Below, one piece after another: positions 25,895 through 33,318 of a DNA stretch of 45,940 nt. Under the pieces are notes generated by a model, which worked only from the letters and a program-made list of their open reading frames with translations, did not search any database and was not told where the DNA came from. The DNA is from a virus. The first letter of the stretch is position 1. The number at the start of each line of letters is the position of its first letter. Position numbers and translations under genes: made by a program. The DNA lies in IMG/VR virus record IMGVR_UViG_3300031673_000104, positions 1 to 45,940 of that record; one strand, 5' to 3'.

Positions 25895-26090
25895 TCTCAG
25901 GCTCCTTCCTCTGGAGCATCGATTGTAACCATTCTTCCACCTGACATTCCGGGTATAGAATGTTTCGGCCCAATTTGAGCCACCCCGGGCCCTTCCCCTC
26001 GCTCCGCCAATTGGCGAGCGTGCGCACGTCGACACCAGCCAGCTCGGCGAGCTGTTCCGGCGTGAGACGGCGTTGGGAGAGGAGTTTCAT
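25710..26090 (-). CDS. Excisionase-like HTH protein overlapping integrase
   Basis: 126 residues; ATG overlaps the stop of the upstream gene (ATGA). Residues 1-60 are a MerR/excisionase-type helix-turn-helix (LTPEQLAELAGVDVRTLANW, then GRNILYPECQVEEWL). Residues 64-126 are arginine-rich and overlap the integrase gene by 185 bases in another frame, so that tail may be non-functional. Typical Xis proteins are ~70 residues. Likely directionality factor or integrase regulator. Confidence 0.75.
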   Translation of the reverse strand: MKLLSQRRLTPEQLAELAGVDVRTLANWRSEGKGPGWLKLGRNILYPECQVEEWLQSMLQRKEPENGNRSARRPVVLPGVGRRERISAKHRFGRHETKRERGGTDCGTEAGGVCRAENRDRIITIQ

Positions 26091-26959
26091 TCAGATTCAA
26101 AGCCCGGCACTTCCAGCCATTGGCGGCCATCCAACTCCGGTTTCTTCACCAGCCGCCCGCCAATCATCATCTGTTTCAGGAAGAATGGCACTTCAGTGGC
26201 TTCGGCCTGATCTCTCAGCGAGCGAATGTGACTGATCTCGGTTGGCCTGCATTTGGTGCCGGATTCACAACCGGCGATTGCCCAGCCAAGCCCTCTCGGT
26301 ATTTCTTCTCTACAGAGGTGGTGATCTCCGTTGATCGCTTGATCTATCCGGCTGTAACCGCAGGCCTGACAATGAGGCACGAGCCACGGTTTCAGGTCCA
26401 ACTCCCCAAACAGAGGCTCACAGGAGGCGAAGTACAGAACCGCCCCCGCGCATCGGAAAATTTTTGGGATCTGATCATCCGCCGTCACCTGACTCCCAGC
26501 CGTGGCTCCGTACCAAACATTCGCCGGCGGCCCGTCACCCCACCCGATCTCGTCAAGCATCCGCGGCGCGTTCTCCCAGCGCTTCGAAAGCAGCATCCAA
26601 ATCAGGCACGGAGTCTCTTCCACTAGCCGCGCCCAATCCATCCTCCACTGCGGATCGACGGTCCGGTGATCGTCCCAAATATCGCTCAGCGAGTTGACGA
26701 AGACGCGCTCCCGGATTCCGGTTCGCGCCGCCCTTCGGTTCCACTTCCGCGGCTCTTCCAGCCGGTACCGCTCGGAATTAGGCACCCTCTCCGCTTGCGG
26801 TCCCCACCCGATGCCATGGAGTTTGACTGAATAGTCCCGCTCCGCATAGCAGTGGAAGCATTCCGAGGCCACCTGGCCGTTGTCGAGGACCTTTTTAGTA
26901 CAGCCCCGCCAGATGTTGTGGGTGTGATGACACCACTCTATCTTGCTGTTTTCAGCCAC
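26087..26959 (-). CDS. Phage Gp37/Gp68 family protein (DUF5131-like)
   Basis: 290 residues from a GTG at 26959 with GGAGG six bases upstream; the frame extends further but that overlaps the preceding gene. The N-terminal SKIEWCHHTHNIWRGC and ECFHCYAE are hallmarks of the Gp37/Gp68 family (PF07505), proteins with a radical-SAM-like cysteine arrangement. A second cysteine group (HCQACGYSRID) lies near residue 200. Biochemical function not established as far as I know. It sits between replication and integration genes. Confidence 0.85.
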   Translation of the reverse strand: MAENSKIEWCHHTHNIWRGCTKKVLDNGQVASECFHCYAERDYSVKLHGIGWGPQAERVPNSERYRLEEPRKWNRRAARTGIRERVFVNSLSDIWDDHRTVDPQWRMDWARLVEETPCLIWMLLSKRWENAPRMLDEIGWGDGPPANVWYGATAGSQVTADDQIPKIFRCAGAVLYFASCEPLFGELDLKPWLVPHCQACGYSRIDQAINGDHHLCREEIPRGLGWAIAGCESGTKCRPTEISHIRSLRDQAEATEVPFFLKQMMIGGRLVKKPELDGRQWLEVPGFESE

Positions 26960-27500
26960 GGTCGGCCTCCTTTGGAATCTTCGTGTATGCCGCCCGGGCG
27001 GCATGAGAAATCCGCGAACACTCATCCTCATCAATCATTTGTGCGCTGTTTCGGTGTGCGATCCAGGACAGCGTAGAATCCGCGTCCACCAGGATCGGAC
27101 GCACGGCCAGCAATTGGGAGGCAAGCCGGTCGCGGTCGGCCTCCAGTTCCGCGATGCGGGTGGCCTGGCAGTCTCGCGCAGCTACAAGCTGGCAAATGGC
27201 TTCGTCGAGAAACTGGCCTTCTTCCCGTGAGCCTATTGCCGTCCATGCGCTCGCGAGCATCTCTTCGTGGCAGTCGAGTTGAGCCTCAAAGTCCGCTGTC
27301 CGCTCTCGCCACGCCTTGGCCCAATCTGCCAAGCTGCAATCTTCCGGCAGCACAGCCGCCTGTTCCTCTTGGAGTGCTTCCAGTTGGGATTCGATGAGCT
27401 TTGAACGTGCGCCCATCCGCTCCACCACCCGCGCAAACGATTTCTTTGATTCCAGCAGTTCGACGATACGCTGCTCCAGTTCCGCGATTTGTTCCGCCAT
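26952..27500 (-). CDS. Coiled-coil hypothetical protein
   Basis: 182 residues, ATG overlapping the dnaB stop (TGATG). Long heptad-like helices (residues 1-60 and about 100-140) rich in Glu, Gln and Ala. Three Cys (DCS, DCH, DCQ) without a metal pattern. No catalytic motif. Co-transcribed between DnaB and the Gp37/Gp68 protein. Function unknown. Confidence 0.65.
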   Translation of the reverse strand: MAEQIAELEQRIVELLESKKSFARVVERMGARSKLIESQLEALQEEQAAVLPEDCSLADWAKAWRERTADFEAQLDCHEEMLASAWTAIGSREEGQFLDEAICQLVAARDCQATRIAELEADRDRLASQLLAVRPILVDADSTLSWIAHRNSAQMIDEDECSRISHAARAAYTKIPKEADRG

Positions 27501-28879
27501 CACACTAGCTCCTCTTGCACGGGCCCGCTATCGCGGTCCGCTTCCAATTCCTGATCCAACCTCACATATTCCTTCGTGAAGTGGACCTTGACCTTGCCCA
27601 CCGGTCCATTCCGCTGCTTTGCCACATACAGCAGCGTTGGGCACGGTGTCTTCGTCTTGAGGCACTCGTCACGATCCTTTTGCTGTTGCCAGACGAACAC
27701 CACAACATCCGCATCCTGCTCAATCGATCCGCTATCCTTTAAGGTCCACAATTCAGGTGGTTTTTCTTCCTCTCCCGGGTAGCGCTTCACCATCGACAGC
27801 AGCACAATCGGAATCCCCAACTCGCGAGCAAACAGCTTCATCTGTCGCGTGATCGTCGACAGTTCCTCCGCCCGGGAGCCGTGTTTTCCCGGCGCCGACA
27901 TCAGTTGAAGATAGTCGATCGACAGCAAATCCAACTGCAACGCGGCCGCCCGGTGGCTGTGGACCGTCTTCCGGATAGCACCCATCGTGCCACTCTGCGA
28001 GTCGTCAATCCACACCGGCTGTTCGTCGATCCGCGCAAGCGCCGCCATCAGCCGGCGCCGTTCTTCGGCTGACAGCTTCCCCTTGCGCCAGGTCTGTAGA
28101 TTCACGCTAGCCGATGCAGCCAGCATCCGGCGCCAATTCTCACTGGCTCTCATCTCGAGCGAGAATATGCCGTTCGGGCTCCCGAGTCCGGCGGCGTACG
28201 AGGCGATCTGCCCGGCCGCCGCGGATTTTCCGTGAGACGGACGGCCGGCGATAATAATCAACTCCCCGGGATGGAATCCACCACCCAACAGGTCCGACAG
28301 ATTCGGCCAGGGAGTGGCAATCGCCGGTTGCGATCGGTGCGGGTTGAGAAATCCATCCAGACCGCCGGCCTCGTCCCTCAGAAATTCCCCCAGCCGCTTC
28401 AACCGGCGCTCCGGACCAATCTCTCCGGAGAGATCCCGGTAAAAGTGCTCCGCACTCTCGACATCGGACATCGTCGCATCCGGAGAACAAAACCGGTTGA
28501 TCAGAAGCTGTGCCTGGAACACTCCCCGCCGTAGAACCGCTTTCTCGCGTATCCGCCGCGCGTAGTTGTCGAGGTCGAAGATCTTCGGCAGCCCTTCATC
28601 CAGCGAGACGAGGTAACTGGCGCCGTCGACGGATTCCAGCTCTGACCGCGACATCAGCTCGCGGATTACCAACACCCGATCCGGGAAATTCCCCCGCTCC
28701 GTGATTCTTTGAATCGCGGAATAAATCCGCTGGTGTTTGTCGAGGGCGAAATCCTGTGCACTCAGTTCCGCACTCAGCGCCTGGGCCGCCTCGCGAGCGG
28801 TCATCATCGCCCCAAGTACGAGCTGCTCGCACTCCGTGTCCATTGGCAAGCCGGCATCCAGTCCGATGTCCTGTTTCAT
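27500..28879 (-). CDS. dnaB: Replicative DNA helicase, DnaB family
   Basis: 459 residues from ATG at 28879, which overlaps the upstream stop (ATGA); the longer frame to 28993 overlaps the zinc-ribbon gene. N-terminal DnaB domain (ECEQLVLGAMM...FALDKHQRIYSAI, residues 16-56), linker helix, then the RecA-like motor with Walker A GRPSHGKS (212-219), LLSIDYLQLM (Walker B) and the C-terminal KQRNGPVGKVKVHF signature. Unwinds DNA at the phage fork. No separate loader was recognised. Confidence 0.95.
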   Translation of the reverse strand: MKQDIGLDAGLPMDTECEQLVLGAMMTAREAAQALSAELSAQDFALDKHQRIYSAIQRITERGNFPDRVLVIRELMSRSELESVDGASYLVSLDEGLPKIFDLDNYARRIREKAVLRRGVFQAQLLINRFCSPDATMSDVESAEHFYRDLSGEIGPERRLKRLGEFLRDEAGGLDGFLNPHRSQPAIATPWPNLSDLLGGGFHPGELIIIAGRPSHGKSAAAGQIASYAAGLGSPNGIFSLEMRASENWRRMLAASASVNLQTWRKGKLSAEERRRLMAALARIDEQPVWIDDSQSGTMGAIRKTVHSHRAAALQLDLLSIDYLQLMSAPGKHGSRAEELSTITRQMKLFARELGIPIVLLSMVKRYPGEEEKPPELWTLKDSGSIEQDADVVVFVWQQQKDRDECLKTKTPCPTLLYVAKQRNGPVGKVKVHFTKEYVRLDQELEADRDSGPVQEELV

Positions 28880-29022
28880 TCGCCTTCGCTCCGCCCATCG
28901 GCGCCGGTTTCCTGCTGCCAATGCACCTCGAACTCCCGGCCGCATTTCGGACACCAGCCGTCCGGTGAAGTGCTCCGGACCAGGTGCCCGCATTCACACG
29001 GAATCTCGTACAGCGAAGTCAT
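28876..29022 (-). CDS. 48-residue zinc-ribbon protein
   Basis: Starts at ATG 29022, two bases after the stop of the replication initiator, and ends in an ATGA overlap with dnaB. Contains CECG near residue 9 and CPKCG near residue 25, a four-cysteine ribbon. Being wedged between initiator and DnaB suggests a replication accessory, but no function can be read from it. Confidence 0.7.
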   Translation of the reverse strand: MTSLYEIPCECGHLVRSTSPDGWCPKCGREFEVHWQQETGADGRSEGE

Positions 29023-29024
29023 CC

Positions 29025-29852
29025 TCACCGCTCGCCCTCCACCACGTCCGGCTCGTACAAATCCGCAAACGGATCCGGCGGGCTGGCGCCAGACGCACCG
29101 TTCCCAGGGGGAGGGTCTTTCCGGCCGATCCGGATCCACTCGTGAAGTTTTGGAGCAAACCTGCCACCCTCTTTCCGCCAGTCCTCACTCGCCGCAAATG
29201 CAGCATGCCTCCGCTCGATTTCCAGGGCCTCCCCGATCATCCGATCCGCCGGCAGTTCCGTGAGCACATCCGTCCAGGTTTGCTCCGCCAGAATCTGAAA
29301 CAGTTTTTTCGGGTGACGGTCCCACACCCGTTCGAAAATCTCCGCCAGCATTCGGCCATCCGCCGGCTCGCGCGCGTCGTCTCCGTCTCCGTCTCCGTCT
29401 CCGTCTCCGTCTCCGTCTCCGACTAGGCCGTCATCGCGCGGGCATTCCGCCGTCATCGCGCGGGCCTCGCGCGGGCATTCCGCCGTCATCGCGCGGGCAT
29501 CGCGCGGGCATTGCGCGGGAAACTTGCTGTCACCGCGCGTGCGCTGTCGGAAGTTGTTGATCTGTAAGTATTTTTTTCCTTCCACCACATACACAGTGAC
29601 CAGGGAGACATCGCCCTCAGAGGTATGAAAAATTTGCGTACATACTGACAACCAGTCTGATATGTCGTCATCCCGGACACGATCGAGCTGCATCGGGTAG
29701 CAGTTGGCCCGCAGGAGAGTCGGATGAGCGAAAAACCGGCCGTAATCATCCACCACGGACATCAAACGGCGGTAGAAAAGCTCCGCCATGGGAGGCAATT
29801 TGTTGACCGCCTCACTCGAAAGAATTCCGTCTCTCAGCATCCTGGTTGGCAT
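29025..29852 (-). CDS. Replication initiator-like protein with internal repeats
   Basis: 275 residues. N-terminal RMLRDGILSSEAVNKLPP with YRRLMSVVDDYGRF is the winged-helix region common to phage replisome organisers. The middle holds an 11-residue repeat (CPRDARAMTAE, CPREARAMTAE, CPRDD), then an acidic Gly-Asp run of eight pairs. The C-terminal helical part (about residues 165-250) looks DnaD/DnaT-like. Placed directly before dnaB, as lambda O stands before P. Its internal DNA repeats may be the origin, again as in lambda O. Confidence 0.78.
   Translation of the reverse strand: MPTRMLRDGILSSEAVNKLPPMAELFYRRLMSVVDDYGRFFAHPTLLRANCYPMQLDRVRDDDISDWLSVCTQIFHTSEGDVSLVTVYVVEGKKYLQINNFRQRTRGDSKFPAQCPRDARAMTAECPREARAMTAECPRDDGLVGDGDGDGDGDGDGDDAREPADGRMLAEIFERVWDRHPKKLFQILAEQTWTDVLTELPADRMIGEALEIERRHAAFAASEDWRKEGGRFAPKLHEWIRIGRKDPPPGNGASGASPPDPFADLYEPDVVEGER
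29379..29420. repeat. (GTCTCC)7 hexanucleotide repeat
   Basis: Seven perfect copies of GTCTCC on the plus strand, encoding Gly-Asp repeats (GGAGAC) on the minus strand inside the initiator gene. Perfect tandem identity at the DNA level suggests slippage expansion. It directly abuts the 11-bp phased repeats. Confidence 0.9.
29423..29521. repeat. 11-bp phased iteron-like repeats in the initiator gene (candidate origin)
   Basis: Blocks of exactly 11 bp follow each other. Type A, TCGCGCGGGC(A/C), starts at 29434, 29456, 29467, 29489 and 29500, with a variant at 29511. Type B, TTCCGCCGTCA, starts at 29445 and 29478, with a related block at 29423. Eleven bp is about one helical turn, so all blocks face the same side of the helix. 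The array lies inside the replication initiator gene, as the lambda origin lies inside gene O. An origin role is inferred. Confidence 0.65.
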
Positions 29853-29857
29853 CGTTT

Positions 29858-30856
29858 TCAGCTTTTCAGCGCCATCAGCCCCTCATGATCATCAGCCAGT
29901 GCGAACTCAATCTGATCACCAACTCGTTTCTCAGCCACCGCCGCCTTCAAGTTCTTTTCTGCTTGCCGGTAGTAGCTCGGCTTCAGTTCTATGCCGATTC
30001 CGAGGCGCTTGGCGAGCACGGCGGCGTAGACTTCGGAACCGACGCCCATGCACGGCGTAAGCACCTTCTCGCCGGGATTGGACCATAGCACGAGCGCCCG
30101 GTCGATCACGTCAAGCTGCAATGGGTGGCAGTGTTTCTCGTCGTCCTGGTCCCGTGCCGGCCGGAATGGGAGCACCCGATCGAGGCGCACATCGTCCCAA
30201 AATGCGGAGGCGTACTGTCTCCAGATCCAATGAGAGTATCGGTTTTCAATCTGATTTCCCTTCCAGTTTCGATACGGGATAAGATCGGTCGGGATCGTTC
30301 TTGAGCCCGAGTACTCGGTCAGACCTCTAGGATGCGCCACTGGTACTGGATTGGATCCGGAACGCCTGAAGATCAACAGATAATCGGCGTTGGCGATCGA
30401 GCACCGGGTCGAATCAATCGTCACCCCTTTGTGACTCAGGCTTTTCGTCATGGTGCGATTGCGGACAGTGAGGGGTTCCTTCCAGACGTGATACCGGGCC
30501 ACGTAGGACCAGCCGAGCTTTTGATGGAGTTTGATCACGTCGCCGGAGAAGTCCGTCAGATGATCGAGCCCAGTGTTTCCGGTCGGGATGTCCATGCAAT
30601 GCACGGCCGTCATCCTGCCCGGCATCGTGAGCCGGTGAATATCCCTGACCATGAATTCATAGTGGAGAAAGAACTCGTCATAGTCCAGGCAGTTGCTCAG
30701 ATCCCGTTCATCCGAGCTGTAGTGGTAGAGCCCGCCGAATGGAGGCGAATAGATCGACAAGTGGATTGAACGATCCGGGAACGTCGGCATAATATCCATG
30801 GCGTCGCCGTTGTAGATCGCGTACCGGTCGGTGATGATCTGCTCGATTACAGCCAC
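29858..30856 (-). CDS. DNA methyltransferase (N4/N6 type)
   Basis: 332 residues from a GTG at 30856 with GGAGG seven bases upstream, overlapping the helicase stop by 10 bases. The catalytic motif SPPF lies at residues 37-40 and the AdoMet-binding motif TPCMGVGSE near residue 265, the motif IV-before-I order of beta-class enzymes. The Ser in SPPF, in place of Asp, is typical of N4-cytosine methylases. Likely modifies phage DNA against host restriction. No matching nuclease is encoded nearby. Confidence 0.88.
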   Translation of the reverse strand: MAVIEQIITDRYAIYNGDAMDIMPTFPDRSIHLSIYSPPFGGLYHYSSDERDLSNCLDYDEFFLHYEFMVRDIHRLTMPGRMTAVHCMDIPTGNTGLDHLTDFSGDVIKLHQKLGWSYVARYHVWKEPLTVRNRTMTKSLSHKGVTIDSTRCSIANADYLLIFRRSGSNPVPVAHPRGLTEYSGSRTIPTDLIPYRNWKGNQIENRYSHWIWRQYASAFWDDVRLDRVLPFRPARDQDDEKHCHPLQLDVIDRALVLWSNPGEKVLTPCMGVGSEVYAAVLAKRLGIGIELKPSYYRQAEKNLKAAVAEKRVGDQIEFALADDHEGLMALKS

Positions 30857-33318
30857 TTCGGCACCTCCGTCGCTGTCTGAGCGTTGTTCGTTCGTTTGAT
30901 TTTCATTGAGTCATTCATGTGTTTCACAAGTTCAGCGAACATTTCAGTCGCCGCCGCCGCCTTCCTCATCATATTTTCCCGGACGTATTTCTCGCCGGTC
31001 GTTGCTACAATATCAACCGTGACGGGCTTCTCCTGACCGAACCGCCAGCACCTCCTCACGCTCTGATAGAACTGCTCATACGAGTGGGTGGCGAACGTCA
31101 CTACATGGTTGCAGTGCTGCCAGTTGAGGCCCCAGGCACCGATTTTAGGTTTTATGACAAGCACCCGGACCTCGCCAGCCGCGAACGCGCGGTAGGCTTC
31201 TTCTTTCGCATTGTCCGATGTTGAACCCTTGACCTGTACAGCGTCCGGTATCGCCTTTTCGAGCTTGTCTCCCTCGATATTCAGGTGACACCAGACAACT
31301 GCCGGGCGGTCATGGTCAACCAATTCAGCCACCAATTCACACCGTTCCTCGATCGTCCGCCTCCGCTCATCCCGTTCCTGTCGGAGTCCGAGAGCCGGAA
31401 TAGTGAAGAGCATTCCGTCCGGTGGCGTCTTCGGTTCAATGATGTGGTTCCGTTCGACCAGTTCCGGCAGAATGAATTTCCCATCGTCGAACCCGAGATC
31501 AGACGGCGCCCGGCAAGCCCGCGCCCACGACGCCACCCACCGCCAAAATGGAACCTCCGCATGACCCTTCAATCTCCACTGGCCGATACTCTGGTGAACG
31601 CGATAGCTGAGCTTCTGGAAGTGGTTACCGTCCACCTCGCGCATGAGCTTCTCTTGCCTGCCTTGCCGCCATTCCTTGATCTCTTGCAATCGGTGAGGTT
31701 TGTTGTCGGTCTGCCGGAAAAACCGCGTGAGCATGTCACTGTGACCCAGTTCCCCGAGGGCTTCGGACGACGTACCGAGTTCGATGTAGTCGTTGGGCGC
31801 CGCCGTTGCCGTGCAGAGTAGCCGGTAGGGGATCTTCAGCATGAACCGTGTCACCGCCTTCTGTGTCGCACCTGAGAAGTGCTTCAGGATGCTGGACTCG
31901 TCGCACACCACAGCCCCGAAGTCATCCGGGCTGAAATGGTGCAGCTTCTCATAGTTTGTGACCACGATGCGGGCGCCGGGGTTGATCCCGCCGGCAGACC
32001 TCGAGCACTCAATCCCGAACTTTGCCGCCTCCCGTGTAGTCTGTTGGGCCACCGCAAGCGGGGTGAGAATCAGAACCGGCTTGTTTGTCTTGCGGACGAC
32101 GTTCTCAGCCCAGACTAGCTGCATTGGCGTTTTGCCAAGCCCGCAATTGTGAGACCATATACCGTCCGCTAGAAAACACTCAGTGCCTGGTACTTCAATG
32201 TCGAAATGTCGATCAAATCTGATATACTGGATTGCGACAAGTGTATCAAATTCTAGGAGTCTATCATATGCCGAGAACTGGAAGACCGAGAACTGTTGTT
32301 CTGCCGATGGAAGAGATTCGTGATCTAGCGGATCGCGGCTGGTGTTTGCGGGAACTTGCGGAAAAGTTTGGCTGTTCGCGCCAGTGCATGCTCGATCGAA
32401 TGAGAGAGGCCGGTATTCAGAGGTTGCCCCAATGGTCGCAACCGGGGATCCGCAATGGTCAATGGCGGGGCGGTCGTCAAGTGGATTCTGACGGCTATAT
32501 CTTGATTCATTGTCCGAATCATCCACACGCAAATGCGGCCGGATGTGTTCGCGAACACCGACTTCAGATGGAAAGACACCTCGGGAGATATCTGGAACCG
32601 GGAGAGGTCGTCCACCATACGGACGGAGACAAGACGAACAATCATCCGTCAAATTTACGTCTGTTTCAGAGGAACGCTGACCACCTCCGCCACGAGCTAA
32701 AAGGCCGCACCCCAAATTGGACCGAAGACGGGAAACGTCGGATACGAGAAGGCGTTCGCCGATCGTCAGTAAACCGCCACGCTTCCAGCCGGACGCGCTC
32801 AAAAAGCGATGCCTCTTGCTCGCAATGATCTGTCGGCCAGATGCGAACATATACTGATACAGGTCGCCAACTCCGCTTATGAACGGTGCGCTTGCCGTCT
32901 TGATGCACGGCTGGCCGTTGTCGATCGAATAGACCCGCAGTGGTTTTCCGTCCCGATGGGCTCGTCCGATCTCAATATCCCCATCGGGAGAATTGATAAC
33001 TGATTCAGCCCCTAGACAGTCGGCGAAGATTGCCGCCCGGCCCTTGACCAGCGCCCACTCAACGAGCGCCACTTGGAAGTCGAACAGGAAGTCCGGCATC
33101 CACAGCGGGGCAAAGCCATGCTCGGCCCCGTGCTGCATTTTGCGTTCGAGGAAATCTCGGTATTCCATTCTCATAAGCACTTCTTCCATCACCCAATCAT
33201 CCAGGCCGCGACGGGCTCCATCCACGTCCTCAGTCCCGAGCGGGTGCCCTTTGCGTGCCGCTTCAGACTGAATGTACGCTAAGCACTTCCGCTGCTCCGC
33301 CAGGATGCGCTCCATCAT
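30847..33318 (-). CDS. SNF2-like DEAD/H helicase interrupted by an intein
   Basis: 823 residues as translated; 532 after removal of a 291-residue intein (residues 101-391). The extein reads AAIFADC where the intein begins and continues CGLGKTPMQL, so the insertion is exactly at the Walker A loop. Further helicase motifs: VVCDESS (DEAD-box equivalent), LLCTATAAPND (motif III-like) and VRRCWRFGQEKPV (motif VI, SNF2 type). ATG overlaps the upstream stop (ATGA) with GGAG upstream. The helicase stays non-functional until splicing. It pairs with the methyltransferase downstream, a combination common in phage early regions. Confidence 0.9.
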   Translation of the reverse strand: MMERILAEQRKCLAYIQSEAARKGHPLGTEDVDGARRGLDDWVMEEVLMRMEYRDFLERKMQHGAEHGFAPLWMPDFLFDFQVALVEWALVKGRAAIFADCLGAESVINSPDGDIEIGRAHRDGKPLRVYSIDNGQPCIKTASAPFISGVGDLYQYMFASGRQIIASKRHRFLSASGWKRGGLLTIGERLLVSDVSRLRSNLGCGLLARGGGGQRSSETDVNLTDDCSSCLRPYGGRPLPVPDISRGVFPSEVGVREHIRPHLRVDDSDNESRYSRQNPLDDRPAIDHCGSPVATIGATSEYRPLSFDRACTGANSQTFPQVPANTSRDPLDHESLPSAEQQFSVFQFSAYDRLLEFDTLVAIQYIRFDRHFDIEVPGTECFLADGIWSHNCGLGKTPMQLVWAENVVRKTNKPVLILTPLAVAQQTTREAAKFGIECSRSAGGINPGARIVVTNYEKLHHFSPDDFGAVVCDESSILKHFSGATQKAVTRFMLKIPYRLLCTATAAPNDYIELGTSSEALGELGHSDMLTRFFRQTDNKPHRLQEIKEWRQGRQEKLMREVDGNHFQKLSYRVHQSIGQWRLKGHAEVPFWRWVASWARACRAPSDLGFDDGKFILPELVERNHIIEPKTPPDGMLFTIPALGLRQERDERRRTIEERCELVAELVDHDRPAVVWCHLNIEGDKLEKAIPDAVQVKGSTSDNAKEEAYRAFAAGEVRVLVIKPKIGAWGLNWQHCNHVVTFATHSYEQFYQSVRRCWRFGQEKPVTVDIVATTGEKYVRENMMRKAAAATEMFAELVKHMNDSMKIKRTNNAQTATEVPKWL
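32220..32228 (+). promoter_or_regulatory. Extended -10 promoter for the antisense HNH gene
   Basis: TGATATACT: a TATACT -10 hexamer at 32223-32228 with the TGn extension that can replace a -35 box. It lies 40 bases before the HNH start codon and within codons of intein block F on the other strand. No good -35 hexamer is present. Inferred. Confidence 0.5.
32268..32828 (+). CDS. HNH homing endonuclease, nested antisense within the intein
   Basis: 186 residues from ATG at 32268, with AGGAG (32255-32259) eight bases upstream; upstream in-frame codons are unlikely to be used. Residues 1-55 are an HTH (IRDLADRGWCLRELAEKFGC) like those of freestanding endonucleases. Residues about 80-145 form an HNH_3 nuclease domain (REHRLQMERHLG, then EVVHHTDGDKTNNHPSNLRL and ADHLRHEL: catalytic His, Asn and His present). 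The C-terminal ~40 residues are basic and overlap, antisense, the codons of intein block B. It is the only plus-strand gene between 24 and 40 kb. Confidence 0.88.
   Translation: MPRTGRPRTVVLPMEEIRDLADRGWCLRELAEKFGCSRQCMLDRMREAGIQRLPQWSQPGIRNGQWRGGRQVDSDGYILIHCPNHPHANAAGCVREHRLQMERHLGRYLEPGEVVHHTDGDKTNNHPSNLRLFQRNADHLRHELKGRTPNWTEDGKRRIREGVRRSSVNRHASSRTRSKSDASCSQ

Larger units (their letters stand above)
32146..33018 (-). mobile_element. Intein in helicase Walker A, carrying an antisense HNH gene
   Basis: 291 codons. Residue 1 is Cys (CLGAESVINSPDGDIEIG). A block B-like region is SKRHRFLSASGW (intein residues ~67-78). The C-terminal blocks F and G are FDIEVPGTECFLADG then IWSHN, followed by extein Cys. 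Cys1, the terminal His-Asn and Cys+1 are all present, so splicing is expected. Intein residues ~100-250 do not look like a splicing domain or an in-frame endonuclease; they are the complement of an HNH gene on the plus strand. Confidence 0.9.
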
